Positions 8,142 to 15,938 of a stretch of DNA of 34,093 bases are shown one piece after another; the first letter of the stretch is position 1, and each line of letters opens with the position of its first letter. This DNA is from an uncultured Campylobacter sp. (lineage in GTDB: Bacteria; Campylobacterota; Campylobacteria; Campylobacterales; Campylobacteraceae): contig CALKQT010000084.1 of the NCBI GenBank assembly GCA_937990735.1, positions 1-34,093 of the forward strand, in the 5' to 3' direction. The notes beneath the pieces were generated by a model. The model made no database searches and had not been told where the DNA came from. It was given only the letters and a program-made list of their open reading frames with translations. Position numbers and translations under genes: made by a program.

Positions 8142-9367
8142 TGCAAAATCCAAGCAAGCTAAGACCTTTTTTCGAAAATATCGAGTACGAGCGCGAGGGC
8201 GCGAATATGATCTTAAATTTCGGTCCGCAGCATCCAAGCGCGCACGGGCAGCTAAAGCTCGTGCTGGAGCTTGACGGCGAGCGTATCGTGCGAGCCCGCC
8301 CCGGCGTGGGCTATATGCACCGAGGCATCGAAAAGATGGCAGAAAATATGATCTACGCGGAGTTCGTCCCAGTAACAGATCGCATCGATTACATCGCATC
8401 AGGCTCGAACAACTACGGCTTTTGCGCCGCGGTCGAGAAGCTCTGCGGCATCGAAGTGCCGCGCCGCGCGCAGATCATCCGCACAATCTTGCTTGAGCTT
8501 AATCGCATCAGCTCGCACCTTCTGTTTTTGGGTACGCACGCGCTTGACATCGGCGCGATGACGGTATTTCTATACTGTTTTCGTTCGCGCGAATACATAC
8601 TCGATCTCATAGAAAAATACTGCGGCGCGCGCCTTACGCACAATAATATCAAAATCGGCGGCGTGTTTTTGGATCTGCCTAACGGCTGGCTAGAAGAGAT
8701 GCTGAAATTTTGCGACGAATTCCCAAACGACATTAAAGAATTTGAAGATATGCTCGATACGAATAGAATTTGGCTGATGCGAACCGAGGGGGTGGGCGTG
8801 ATCTCGCACGAAGACGCTCTTAGCTGCGGCTGTAGCGGCGTGACACTCCGCGCTAGCGGGCATGCTTGGGATATCCGCAAAGAGGAGCCCTATCTCATCT
8901 ACGACGAGCTTGATTTTGACGTGCCGTATGCGAGTGAGGGCGATTGCTACGCGCGCTATAAGTGTTATATGGCGGAGATGCGCGAGAGCCTTAAAATTTT
9001 GCACCAATGCGCGAAACACTATCCGCTGAGTGATCCGCAAATTTTAGCGATCGATCCCGCTTACGTAAATCCCAGCAAAGAGCAGATCATGACGCAAAAC
9101 TACTCGCTGATGCAGCATTTTGTGCTGGTTACGCAGGGCTTACGCCCGCCCGTGGGCGAAATTTACGCCGCGAGCGAGAGCCCTAAGGGCGAGCTTGGAT
9201 TTTATATCCGCTCGATGGGCGAAAGTCGCCCGTACCGCCTTAAGATTCGCACGCCGAGCTTTTGGCACTGCGCGGTCTATGAGGAAATTTTACCGGGGCA
9301 GTATCTTGCCGACGCCGCGGCGATCATCGGCAGCACGAATATTATCTTAGGCGAGGTGGATCGATGA
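8141..9367 (+). CDS. nuoD: NADH-quinone oxidoreductase subunit D
   Basis: NuoD lines the quinone-binding cavity next to cluster N2 and is related to the large subunit of NiFe hydrogenases. The 408 residues include FGPQHPSAHG at about 28-36 with the quinone-site histidines H31 and H35, VGYMHRGIEK, the TDRIDY segment, and the C-terminal IIGSTNIILGEVDR ending typical of the family. Length is normal. It is separate from nuoC here, unlike the nuoCD fusion of enterobacteria. The last four bases overlap the next gene (ATGA). Confidence 0.96.
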   Translation: MQNPSKLRPFFENIEYEREGANMILNFGPQHPSAHGQLKLVLELDGERIVRARPGVGYMHRGIEKMAENMIYAEFVPVTDRIDYIASGSNNYGFCAAVEKLCGIEVPRRAQIIRTILLELNRISSHLLFLGTHALDIGAMTVFLYCFRSREYILDLIEKYCGARLTHNNIKIGGVFLDLPNGWLEEMLKFCDEFPNDIKEFEDMLDTNRIWLMRTEGVGVISHEDALSCGCSGVTLRASGHAWDIRKEEPYLIYDELDFDVPYASEGDCYARYKCYMAEMRESLKILHQCAKHYPLSDPQILAIDPAYVNPSKEQIMTQNYSLMQHFVLVTQGLRPPVGEIYAASESPKGELGFYIRSMGESRPYRLKIRTPSFWHCAVYEEILPGQYLADAAAIIGSTNIILGEVDR

Positions 9368-9594
9368 AACGCTACGATTTGAGACATCTGGGCGATAAAT
9401 TTTTAAACCGCATGGGCGAAATTTTAAAAAATTCCGCTCGCGGCGAGACGATGATCTTTATGTTTGAGATGGGCGATTTCAGCGCGGTTCAAAAGAGCGC
9501 CGATCTGGTGGAGGGGCTAAATTCCACGCTTTTAAGCTCGATACGCTATAACCAAGTCGATTGGATGGTCGTCGCCAAAAAGGGGAAAGGATGA
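9364..9594 (+). CDS. Small protein in the nuoE position of the Campylobacter nuo operon
   Basis: This 76-residue protein lies where nuoE would be but has none of the NuoE thioredoxin-like [2Fe-2S] cysteines; it contains no cysteine at all. It is likely the counterpart of the C. jejuni nuo-operon protein Cj1575c. In C. jejuni the complex lacks NADH dehydrogenase activity and takes electrons from reduced flavodoxin, and the NuoE/F-position proteins are thought to form the docking part. The start overlaps nuoD by four bases and the stop overlaps the next start by four bases (ATGA at both ends), so expression is tightly coupled. The homology statement is from memory of the operon layout. Confidence 0.8.
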   Translation: MKRYDLRHLGDKFLNRMGEILKNSARGETMIFMFEMGDFSAVQKSADLVEGLNSTLLSSIRYNQVDWMVVAKKGKG

Positions 9595-10298
9595 AAATTT
9601 TAAATTTCGCGTCGCTGCTTAGCTTGCAAAATCCCGCGCTTGCGGAAGGTTTTAAGAGCGTTGAAATTTTAAGCGTATCGCCGCTGCAAGACCCGCATCT
9701 TCCAGGCGAGTTGATAAAATGCGAGATCGGCGCGCAAAGCTTCGTGCTGGCGCTAATCTGCGCTAGTTTTTGTGACGAGCCCTATTTCGCGGAGCTGGAT
9801 CTGGAGTATCTAAGCGGTGAAAGCAGCGTGGGCGAGGAGGAGATCGAGCAGATCGCGGAGTTTCTGCAAAGCGGCTGCGACGCGCTTTTGATCGACGATG
9901 CGCTTATTAAAACTCATCCGGACGCCGAAAATATCAGAGCTTTTTTATCTATCATAGCGGCAAAATTCGGGGTTAAAATTTTAAGCTTACGTGGCGAACG
10001 AGCGGATTTGGGCACGCAAGGGTGGGCAAATTTAAGCCCCCTTAAAGAGCCTGAGAATTTCGACGGCGCCGTGGTTTTCAAACACGATGCGAACGAGCGG
10101 CTCATCGGCGGAAGGTATTTTTGCATGGTCGCAAAGATCAAGGGCGGCGATCGCGTCCGCATCAAAACGCCGCACCTAAATTTAGAAAAAGAATTTATTT
10201 TGGATGAGGAGCTAAAGGGCACGATTGCGCTTTTGGGCTCGGGCGGGCAGGGCTTTGGCGGTTATAATTTCGAACTCGCAGAAATTTCTAAGGTTTAA
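9591..10298 (+). CDS. Protein in the nuoF position (flavodoxin-linked complex I), Cj1574c-like
   Basis: This is a 235-residue protein from ATG 9591, which overlaps the preceding stop by four bases and follows GGGGAAAGG. It lacks the FMN/NADH-binding glycine-rich regions and the cysteine motif of true NuoF, so it cannot be the NADH-oxidising subunit. A central acidic region (about 70-100) precedes a C-terminal part with a GSGGQGFGGYNF glycine-rich stretch. It fits the Campylobacter replacement subunit Cj1574c by position and size. The inferred role is electron entry from flavodoxin or structural support of NuoG. Confidence 0.8.
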   Translation: MKILNFASLLSLQNPALAEGFKSVEILSVSPLQDPHLPGELIKCEIGAQSFVLALICASFCDEPYFAELDLEYLSGESSVGEEEIEQIAEFLQSGCDALLIDDALIKTHPDAENIRAFLSIIAAKFGVKILSLRGERADLGTQGWANLSPLKEPENFDGAVVFKHDANERLIGGRYFCMVAKIKGGDRVRIKTPHLNLEKEFILDEELKGTIALLGSGGQGFGGYNFELAEISKV

Positions 10299-10299
10299 A

Positions 10300-13008
10300 A
10301 TGGCAAAGATCACAATAGACGGCAAAACTTGCGAGTGCGACGAGGGCGAGTATATCTTGCAGGTCGCGCGTCGTTGCGGCGTTTTTATCCCTGCGCTTTG
10401 TTATCTAAGCGGTGGTACGCCGACGCTCGCATGCAGGCTTTGTATGGTCGAAGCGGACGGCAAACGCGTCTATAGCTGCAACGCTAAAGCCAAAGACGGT
10501 ATGGTCGTTTGCAGCCGCAGCCCCGAGATCGACGCCGAGCGCGAGGCGATTACGCAGGTTTATTGCATCAACCATCCGATGGCGTGCGGGGTTTGCGATC
10601 AAAGCGGCGAGTGCGAACTTCAAAATTTAGCCCATCTGATGCGCACAAATACCCAAAGCTACGCTATCCGCGATACGGCGCGCGAAGTGCAGGATTGGGG
10701 ATATTTGAGCTACGATCCTAGCCTTTGCATCGTCTGCGAGCGCTGTATCACCGCCGCAAAGGACCGCTTGGGCGTAGATGCGTTTAAGCTCGTTCCGCGC
10801 GGCGGAGACGCGCTAAGTAAGGAGCAAAAGGACGCGATGCCCAAAGACGCCTACGCTGTATGGAACAAGCTGCAAAAAAGCCTAATCGCGCGGATCAACG
10901 ATGAGGATGATTGCGTAAACTACGGCGAGAGCGCGGCGGTCTGCCCGACGGGGGCTCTGGTAGAGAGCGCGTTTAAATACGTTTCAAACGCCTGGGAGCT
11001 GCGTCAAATCCCCGCTTCCAACCCGCACAGCAGCGATTGCGAGCTACTTTATTACGAGATCAAGCGCCGCGGCATAGGCGAGCCGCGTGAAAAAATTTAT
11101 CGCGTTAGCAGCGACATAAATTTTAGCGTCCTGCATGCAGGAGCGCGCTTCGGCTGGGATTTCTCAAACGAGCGGGCGAGCAAAAACGAAGCGGTTTTTA
11201 GCCGTATCGTGCGCGGTATCGAGGATGGCGAGATCAAAAATATTAAATTTAATAGTTTCATCACCAACGAAGAAGCTCGGATTTTAGAGCTTTTGCGGCA
11301 AAAATTTAAGCTCGCTCTGATCAACGATGAGGCGCTTGCGTATCAAAAATTCCTGCGCGAATTTTCGAAATTTAGCGGCACGAAATTTTATAATGCGGAT
11401 TCGCAGACGATTAAAAATAGCGATTTCATCGTCGTTTGCGGCACATTTTTGCGCAGCGACGCTCCAAATCTAGGCTATGCGGTAAACAGCGCCTGCAAGC
11501 TAAATAAGGCAAGCGGGATCTATTTTCATCCGTTTTGCGACGAGGGCATTAAAGGCTTTAGTAAAAATTTCATCCATCAGCCGCACGCCGCGGGCTTGGA
11601 GGCACAGATCCTGCTTTGGATCTTGCAAAAGTTCGGGCGCGATCTGCCTGAGTGGCTGGATGCAAAACTCGTGGCGGAATTTGAAATTTCGCGCGCCGCG
11701 GCGGAGGAAAATTTAGACGAGAAACCCGCAGATTCGCAAAATCTTGAGAATTCTGCGGAGGCAAATGGCTCTGGAAACGTTGCGAGTGCGAGTGGTGCCG
11801 AAAATTCCGCAAGTGCTGACGGCGGCACTGAAAATTCCGCAAAAAATTCCGCGCAGAATTCCGAGAATCCCGCGGAAAGCAAAATTTCAAATTTTGCCCG
11901 CACGCTCGGGTTGGATGAGCAGAAAGTGGATGAGCTTTTGGCTAAAAAGGAGAGTTTTTCGCTCATCATCGGCGAGGATTTCATCCGCACGCCAAATAGC
12001 GCCGCGCTCGCGCGCCTAGCGGGTTTGGTGCAGCGCTACACGCCGCTAAAAGTGCTAGTGGTGCCGCCGCGCACGAATAGCCTTGGCGTCGCGCTCATCT
12101 GTGAACTTAGCGCGCAAATGAGCGCGGGCGAGACGCTAGGCTACAACGAAGCGGGCGATATAAGCTTCGGCGTGCTGGAAGCCGATCTGGACGCGCCTAG
12201 CTTGGTGCAGCAGGAGGGGACGTTTACGAACTACGATAAGCGCGTGGTGCCTACCAATGCGGCGCTTGATTACGGCGGATACGAGCTAAACGACATCGCC
12301 TGTGCGCTTGGGGTTTGCGCGGAACACGCGATTAGCTATACGTCAAGCTTGGGCGCAGATTTTGAGCAGGTTAAATTTGACGATTTAGAAAATTTCTACG
12401 ACAATGGCGGCGCAAATCACCGCGGATATGAGCTGCGAAATGAGAAGTTCTCCGCTAGCGAGGAGGAGTTTGAAATTTCGCCTTCCGCGCCGCTTAGAGC
12501 AGGCGAGGGCGAAATTTTAATCTATGAGGCAAATCCGCTGCATCAATTCAATAAATTTAGCGGCGCAAGCAGCGCTCTGGGCGAAGCGGGCGCGCTGTAT
12601 CTAAGCCCCGGCATCGCCGAAGCTCTGGGCGTGAGCGCGGGCGACGTCGTTAAAATTTACCAAGCAGACGATGCGGGGCATAATGAAAAAACTAGCGGCG
12701 CGGGCAAAACGGGCGCTGCTAGCAACGAAAGCGACAAGGGCGGCGCCGGTCGTGCAAAAAAAGCGGATCGCGTTAGTGCTGCGCGTAAAGCCGATGCCTT
12801 CGGTGATGAAAATAGCGAAAGCGGCGCAGAGGGGCTCGTAAGCTTAAAGCGCGAAATCGTCGCTAGCGTAAAGATCGATCCAGGCTTTAGCGGCGCGTAT
12901 CTGCCGTATTTTGACGAGAAGTTGCGCGGCGAGATATTTTTCAAAACCTCGCGCTACGCCGGCGTAAAAATCGAGAAAATTTCAAAGGAGAGGGCAGATG
13001 AGCGATAG
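10300..13008 (+). CDS. nuoG: NADH-quinone oxidoreductase subunit G with low-complexity inserts
   Basis: NuoG carries several iron-sulfur clusters of the peripheral arm. The N terminus has a [2Fe-2S] set at C34, C45, C48 and C60, a His/Cys set (H92, C96, C99, C105) for a [4Fe-4S] cluster, and C143, C146, C149 with C215 for another. The rest is molybdopterin-oxidoreductase-like. I start at ATG 10300 (MAKITIDG), since the open extension to 10225 lies inside the previous gene. At 902 residues it is longer than Campylobacter NuoG usually is (about 820). Two low-complexity segments account for the excess: residues about 469-532 (ENSA-type repeats) and about 788-845 (G/A/K/S-rich). The stop overlaps nuoH by 11 nt. 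Confidence 0.95.
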   Translation: MAKITIDGKTCECDEGEYILQVARRCGVFIPALCYLSGGTPTLACRLCMVEADGKRVYSCNAKAKDGMVVCSRSPEIDAEREAITQVYCINHPMACGVCDQSGECELQNLAHLMRTNTQSYAIRDTAREVQDWGYLSYDPSLCIVCERCITAAKDRLGVDAFKLVPRGGDALSKEQKDAMPKDAYAVWNKLQKSLIARINDEDDCVNYGESAAVCPTGALVESAFKYVSNAWELRQIPASNPHSSDCELLYYEIKRRGIGEPREKIYRVSSDINFSVLHAGARFGWDFSNERASKNEAVFSRIVRGIEDGEIKNIKFNSFITNEEARILELLRQKFKLALINDEALAYQKFLREFSKFSGTKFYNADSQTIKNSDFIVVCGTFLRSDAPNLGYAVNSACKLNKASGIYFHPFCDEGIKGFSKNFIHQPHAAGLEAQILLWILQKFGRDLPEWLDAKLVAEFEISRAAAEENLDEKPADSQNLENSAEANGSGNVASASGAENSASADGGTENSAKNSAQNSENPAESKISNFARTLGLDEQKVDELLAKKESFSLIIGEDFIRTPNSAALARLAGLVQRYTPLKVLVVPPRTNSLGVALICELSAQMSAGETLGYNEAGDISFGVLEADLDAPSLVQQEGTFTNYDKRVVPTNAALDYGGYELNDIACALGVCAEHAISYTSSLGADFEQVKFDDLENFYDNGGANHRGYELRNEKFSASEEEFEISPSAPLRAGEGEILIYEANPLHQFNKFSGASSALGEAGALYLSPGIAEALGVSAGDVVKIYQADDAGHNEKTSGAGKTGAASNESDKGGAGRAKKADRVSAARKADAFGDENSESGAEGLVSLKREIVASVKIDPGFSGAYLPYFDEKLRGEIFFKTSRYAGVKIEKISKERADER
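11677..11894. repeat. RAATTY-dense low-complexity segment inside nuoG
   Basis: Ten RAATTY hexamers fall in 218 nt by hand count. The core is an imperfect tandem of GAAAATTCCGC-like units that encode ENSA or KNSA, interleaved with Ser/Ala/Gly codons. The segment keeps the reading frame and lies between two structured parts of NuoG. Confidence 0.8.
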
Positions 13009-13993
13009 TGTATTTTATTTCGTAGCCACCGTCTTAAAGGCGCTCGTGATTTTAGCCGTCATCGCGCTGCTCTCGGGGCTTGCGACTTACGCCGAGCGCA
13101 AGGTGCTTGCCTTTATGCAGCGCAGGATCGGGCCTTCTATGGTCGGGCCTGCTGGGCTTTTGCAGGTGGGCGCGGATATGATAAAGCTTTTTACCAAAGA
13201 GGACGCTATCCCTGCGCGAGCGAATAAGCTTCTTTTTAAAATCGCGCCGATAATCTCGGCTACGGGAGCTTTCGTGGCGCTTTCGGTAGTGCCGTTGCTA
13301 CCGGAGTTTACTATCGGCGGGCGGACGATACAGCCGATTTTAAGCGATATAAATGTGGGAATTTTGTTCCTACTCGGGGCTAGCGGCACCTGCGTTTACG
13401 GACTGCTGATCGGAGGGCTTGCGAGCTACAATAAATGGGGCACGATAGGCGCGTTTCGCGCGTTTTTACAGATCACCTGCTTTGAGGTGATAAACGGGCT
13501 CAGCCTAATCCCTATCGTGATGATCACGGGCTCGCTCTCGCTTATAGACATCGTAAGCGCGCAAAGCGGCGGCATAGATAAGTGGTTTATCTGGAAAGAG
13601 CCCGTCTGCTTCGCGTTATTTCTGATCGCCGCTTTCGTAGAGTGCAACCGCACGCCGCTGTGCCTTACCGAAAACGAAACCGAGATCGTAGCGGGCGCCG
13701 GTACGGCGTATTCTGGCATGCGCTGGGGTATGTTTTTTATCGGCGAATACGCTAATATCATAACCTACTCCGTCGTTACGACGCTACTGTTTTTGGGCGG
13801 ATTCAACGCGTTTTGGTTTATCCCCGGCGGCATTATGATGGTATTAAAATCAAGCCTCGTGTTTTTCTGTTTCCTATGGGCGCGCGCGGCGTGGCCGCAT
13901 CTACGCCCCGATCAGCTGATGGGGCTTTGCTGGAAAGTCTGCATGCCGTTAGCTTTTGCTTGCGTGCTAATTACGGCGCTAGCGATCGTTTAA
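12998..13993 (+). CDS. nuoH: NADH-quinone oxidoreductase subunit H
   Basis: NuoH is the membrane subunit that joins the quinone site to the proton-pumping arm. The 331 residues contain about eight hydrophobic helices and the family signature AERKVLAFMQRRIGPSMVGP at about 32-51, plus the conserved acidic ENETEIVAG loop after NRTPLCLT. ATG 12998 follows GGAGAGGGCAG and overlaps nuoG by 11 nt. Length is normal. This gene serves as an internal control for the repeat analysis: I find only one RAATTY in its 996 nt. Confidence 0.96.
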   Translation: MSDSVFYFVATVLKALVILAVIALLSGLATYAERKVLAFMQRRIGPSMVGPAGLLQVGADMIKLFTKEDAIPARANKLLFKIAPIISATGAFVALSVVPLLPEFTIGGRTIQPILSDINVGILFLLGASGTCVYGLLIGGLASYNKWGTIGAFRAFLQITCFEVINGLSLIPIVMITGSLSLIDIVSAQSGGIDKWFIWKEPVCFALFLIAAFVECNRTPLCLTENETEIVAGAGTAYSGMRWGMFFIGEYANIITYSVVTTLLFLGGFNAFWFIPGGIMMVLKSSLVFFCFLWARAAWPHLRPDQLMGLCWKVCMPLAFACVLITALAIV

Positions 13994-14003
13994 GGAGGGC
14001 GCG

Positions 14004-15089
14004 ATGGCAAGATATGCCCAGATCGATAAACGAGCCCCTATTAACTCCGGCGGCGATAAGCTTCGTAGATTTCTAACCCGCACCTTTCGCGGCGAGCTTT
14101 TCGTGGGGCTGTGGGTGGTGCTCAAAAATATGTTTAAGCGCGGCGGCTCGCACACGCTTCGGTATCCTATGGAAAAATTTGTTATGCCGCCGAGATACCG
14201 CGGCGTGCACAAGCTAATGCGCCTTCTTGAAAGCGGCAGCGAGCGTTGCATAGGATGCGGCTTGTGCGAGAAGATCTGCGTGGCGAACTGCATCGCGATG
14301 GAGACCAGCCTCGGCGCCGACGGCCGCAAAAAGGTAGATAACTACTCGATAAATTTAGGGCGCTGCGTCTATTGCGGGCTTTGCGCGGACGTCTGCCCCG
14401 AGATCGCCATCGTGCACGGCTGCGAGTACGAGCTTGCGAGCGAACAGCGGGCATACTACGGCTTCAAAGAGGATCTTTTGATCCGAGGCGAAAATTTATG
14501 CTTAAATGGCGCGGCGCAAGAGTTTGCGGGCTACGGCAGTCTGGATGAAAAAGCGGGCGCGCGGATCAAGATGACGCCGAACGCCTATATAAAAAGCGAC
14601 GCCGCAAGCGACGAGCCAAGCTTAAAGAGCGCGGATTCAAATTTTAAAAACAGCGCCGCGGGAAGCTCTAAAAAAGAGGATGCCGCTAACGATAAAATTC
14701 TATTTTCAAAGGGCGCTGGCTTAAGCGGCGAAATTTTAGCCGAGCGGCAAAATACCGAACGGGCGAGCTTAAAGGAAAGCTCCGCCGTGGACGTCGAAAA
14801 GTCTAAAGAAAATTCCGCTGTCGCTCAAAATTCTACGCTTGATTCGCAGCGAAATTCCAAAGAAAATTCTGCTTCGCAAAGCGCAGAAGACTCCGCTACG
14901 GATAGTAAAAATTTGGCGGAAAATTTTAAAGAGAATTCCGTTATGCCGCACGCTGAAAATTCTGTCGGCGATTCTACGGAAAATTTTAAAAAGAATTTCG
15001 CTGCGGACGACGATTCTTCGGAGAATTCTAAGGAAAATTCCGTTCCGCAAGGCGCGGGAAATTCTGCCGCGCAGGGGGAGGAGCAATGA
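14004..15089 (+). CDS. nuoI: NADH-quinone oxidoreductase subunit I with long C-terminal tail
   Basis: NuoI carries clusters N6a and N6b. Two 4Fe-4S motifs are intact: C82, C85, C88, C92 and C96 in the first block (the adjacent C92/C96 as in other members) and C121, C124, C127, C131 in the second. ATG 14004 has an excellent ribosome site (AAGGAGGGCGCG). The canonical protein ends near residue 200, but here a tail of about 150 residues follows, rich in S, N, E, K, A and D, with repeated KENSA and ENF(K/S) units, giving 361 residues instead of roughly 210. The tail stays in frame to a stop that overlaps nuoJ by four bases, so it is probably translated. It is likely disordered. Confidence 0.94.
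   Translation: MARYAQIDKRAPINSGGDKLRRFLTRTFRGELFVGLWVVLKNMFKRGGSHTLRYPMEKFVMPPRYRGVHKLMRLLESGSERCIGCGLCEKICVANCIAMETSLGADGRKKVDNYSINLGRCVYCGLCADVCPEIAIVHGCEYELASEQRAYYGFKEDLLIRGENLCLNGAAQEFAGYGSLDEKAGARIKMTPNAYIKSDAASDEPSLKSADSNFKNSAAGSSKKEDAANDKILFSKGAGLSGEILAERQNTERASLKESSAVDVEKSKENSAVAQNSTLDSQRNSKENSASQSAEDSATDSKNLAENFKENSVMPHAENSVGDSTENFKKNFAADDDSSENSKENSVPQGAGNSAAQGEEQ
14639..15064. repeat. RAATTY-dense tail-coding segment of nuoI
   Basis: By hand count 16 RAATTY sites lie in 426 nt, about one per 27 bases, as AAATTC, GAATTC, AAATTT and GAATTT. They sit in irregularly spaced units such as AAAGAAAATTCCGC. The same region is open in several other frames on both strands because the repeated words avoid stops there. 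Confidence 0.85.
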
Positions 15090-15613
15090 TACAAACGCTT
15101 GCATTTTATTTTTTCAGCGCGGTTTGCCTGGCGCTTTTCGGTATCAGCGTTTTTAGCAAAAACGTTCTTTACGCCCTTAGCGCGCTGGCCGGCGGCATGG
15201 TTTTTATGAGCGGATTTTTCTTCTTGCTGGATGCGGAGTTTTTAGGCGTGGTGCAGATCATAGTTTACACGGGTGCCGTGATCGTGCTTTACGGCTTCGC
15301 GCTGATGTTTTTGGGCGCGGATAAAAACGTAAGCGAGCCGAAAAAGGGCGCAAGGCTATTTTTCGCGCTTAGCGGCGTGATCGCATTTTTGCTCGTGATT
15401 ATCGTGCTCGGCGCAGTGGTCGCAAACAACGTAGAAACGCTTAAAATTTTAAACACCGACGATACCGAGGCGCTTGGGATGATTATTTTTACGAAATATC
15501 TGGCGATTTTCGAGCTTGCCGCCGTGATGCTGCTCGTGGCGATGATCTGCGCTATCGTGCTTGCGCATAAGCAGATGGACGCGAGCCTAAGCTACGAAGA
15601 GAGCGAGGGATAA
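15086..15613 (+). CDS. nuoJ: NADH-quinone oxidoreductase subunit J
   Basis: NuoJ is a membrane subunit of complex I with five helices, and its third helix carries the family motif (VQIIVYTGAVIVLYGFALMFLG, with the conserved tyrosines and glycines, at about residues 53-74). The 175-residue length is normal for this group. The ATG overlaps the nuoI stop (ATGA). The stop is one base before the nuoK ATG. Confidence 0.95.
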   Translation: MIQTLAFYFFSAVCLALFGISVFSKNVLYALSALAGGMVFMSGFFFLLDAEFLGVVQIIVYTGAVIVLYGFALMFLGADKNVSEPKKGARLFFALSGVIAFLLVIIVLGAVVANNVETLKILNTDDTEALGMIIFTKYLAIFELAAVMLLVAMICAIVLAHKQMDASLSYEESEG

Positions 15614-15614
15614 A

Positions 15615-15938
15615 ATGGGTCTAAATCACTATCTGATCGTTGCTGCGATGATGTTTGGGCTCGGGCTTGCGGGTATGATGAAGCGAAGAAATTTGATAAT
15701 GCTCTTTTTTTCGAGCGAAATTTTATTAAACGCCGCAAATTTAGCCCTCGTCGCCGTGGCGAAATTTTACGACAACATAAACGGCGAAATTTTTGCGCTT
15801 TTCATCGTAGCGATCGCCGCGAGCGAGATGGCCGTGGGGCTTGGGCTGCTCATCTTGTGGTATAAGAAAACGGGCAGCATCGAACTTGACAGCTTCGTAA
15901 ATTTTAAAAATCCTTCTAAGGACGGGCCGGATGCTTGA
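15615..15938 (+). CDS. nuoK: NADH-quinone oxidoreductase subunit K
   Basis: NuoK is a small antiporter-like (MrpC-related) membrane subunit with three helices. The conserved glutamates are present in SSEILLNAANLALV (about residues 34-48) and AIAASEMAVGLGLLI (about 67-81), as needed for proton transfer. It has 107 residues, against about 100 in most species. It starts one base after the nuoJ stop and overlaps nuoL by eight bases. Confidence 0.95.
   Translation: MGLNHYLIVAAMMFGLGLAGMMKRRNLIMLFFSSEILLNAANLALVAVAKFYDNINGEIFALFIVAIAASEMAVGLGLLILWYKKTGSIELDSFVNFKNPSKDGPDA

Noticed and set aside
10225..10299. N-terminal extension of nuoG
   Set aside because: It overlaps the previous gene; NuoG proteins start directly with the ferredoxin domain as at ATG 10300.
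11677..11894. nuoG insert as a captured mobile element such as a palindromic coding repeat
   Set aside because: Units are not palindromic as a whole and show no fixed length or flanking duplication; growth of short words explains them better.
14769..15156. Three overlapping long ORFs on both strands opposite the nuoI tail
   Set aside because: They arise because the repeated RAATTY-containing words have no stops in those frames; they have no ribosome sites and give only repetitive residues.
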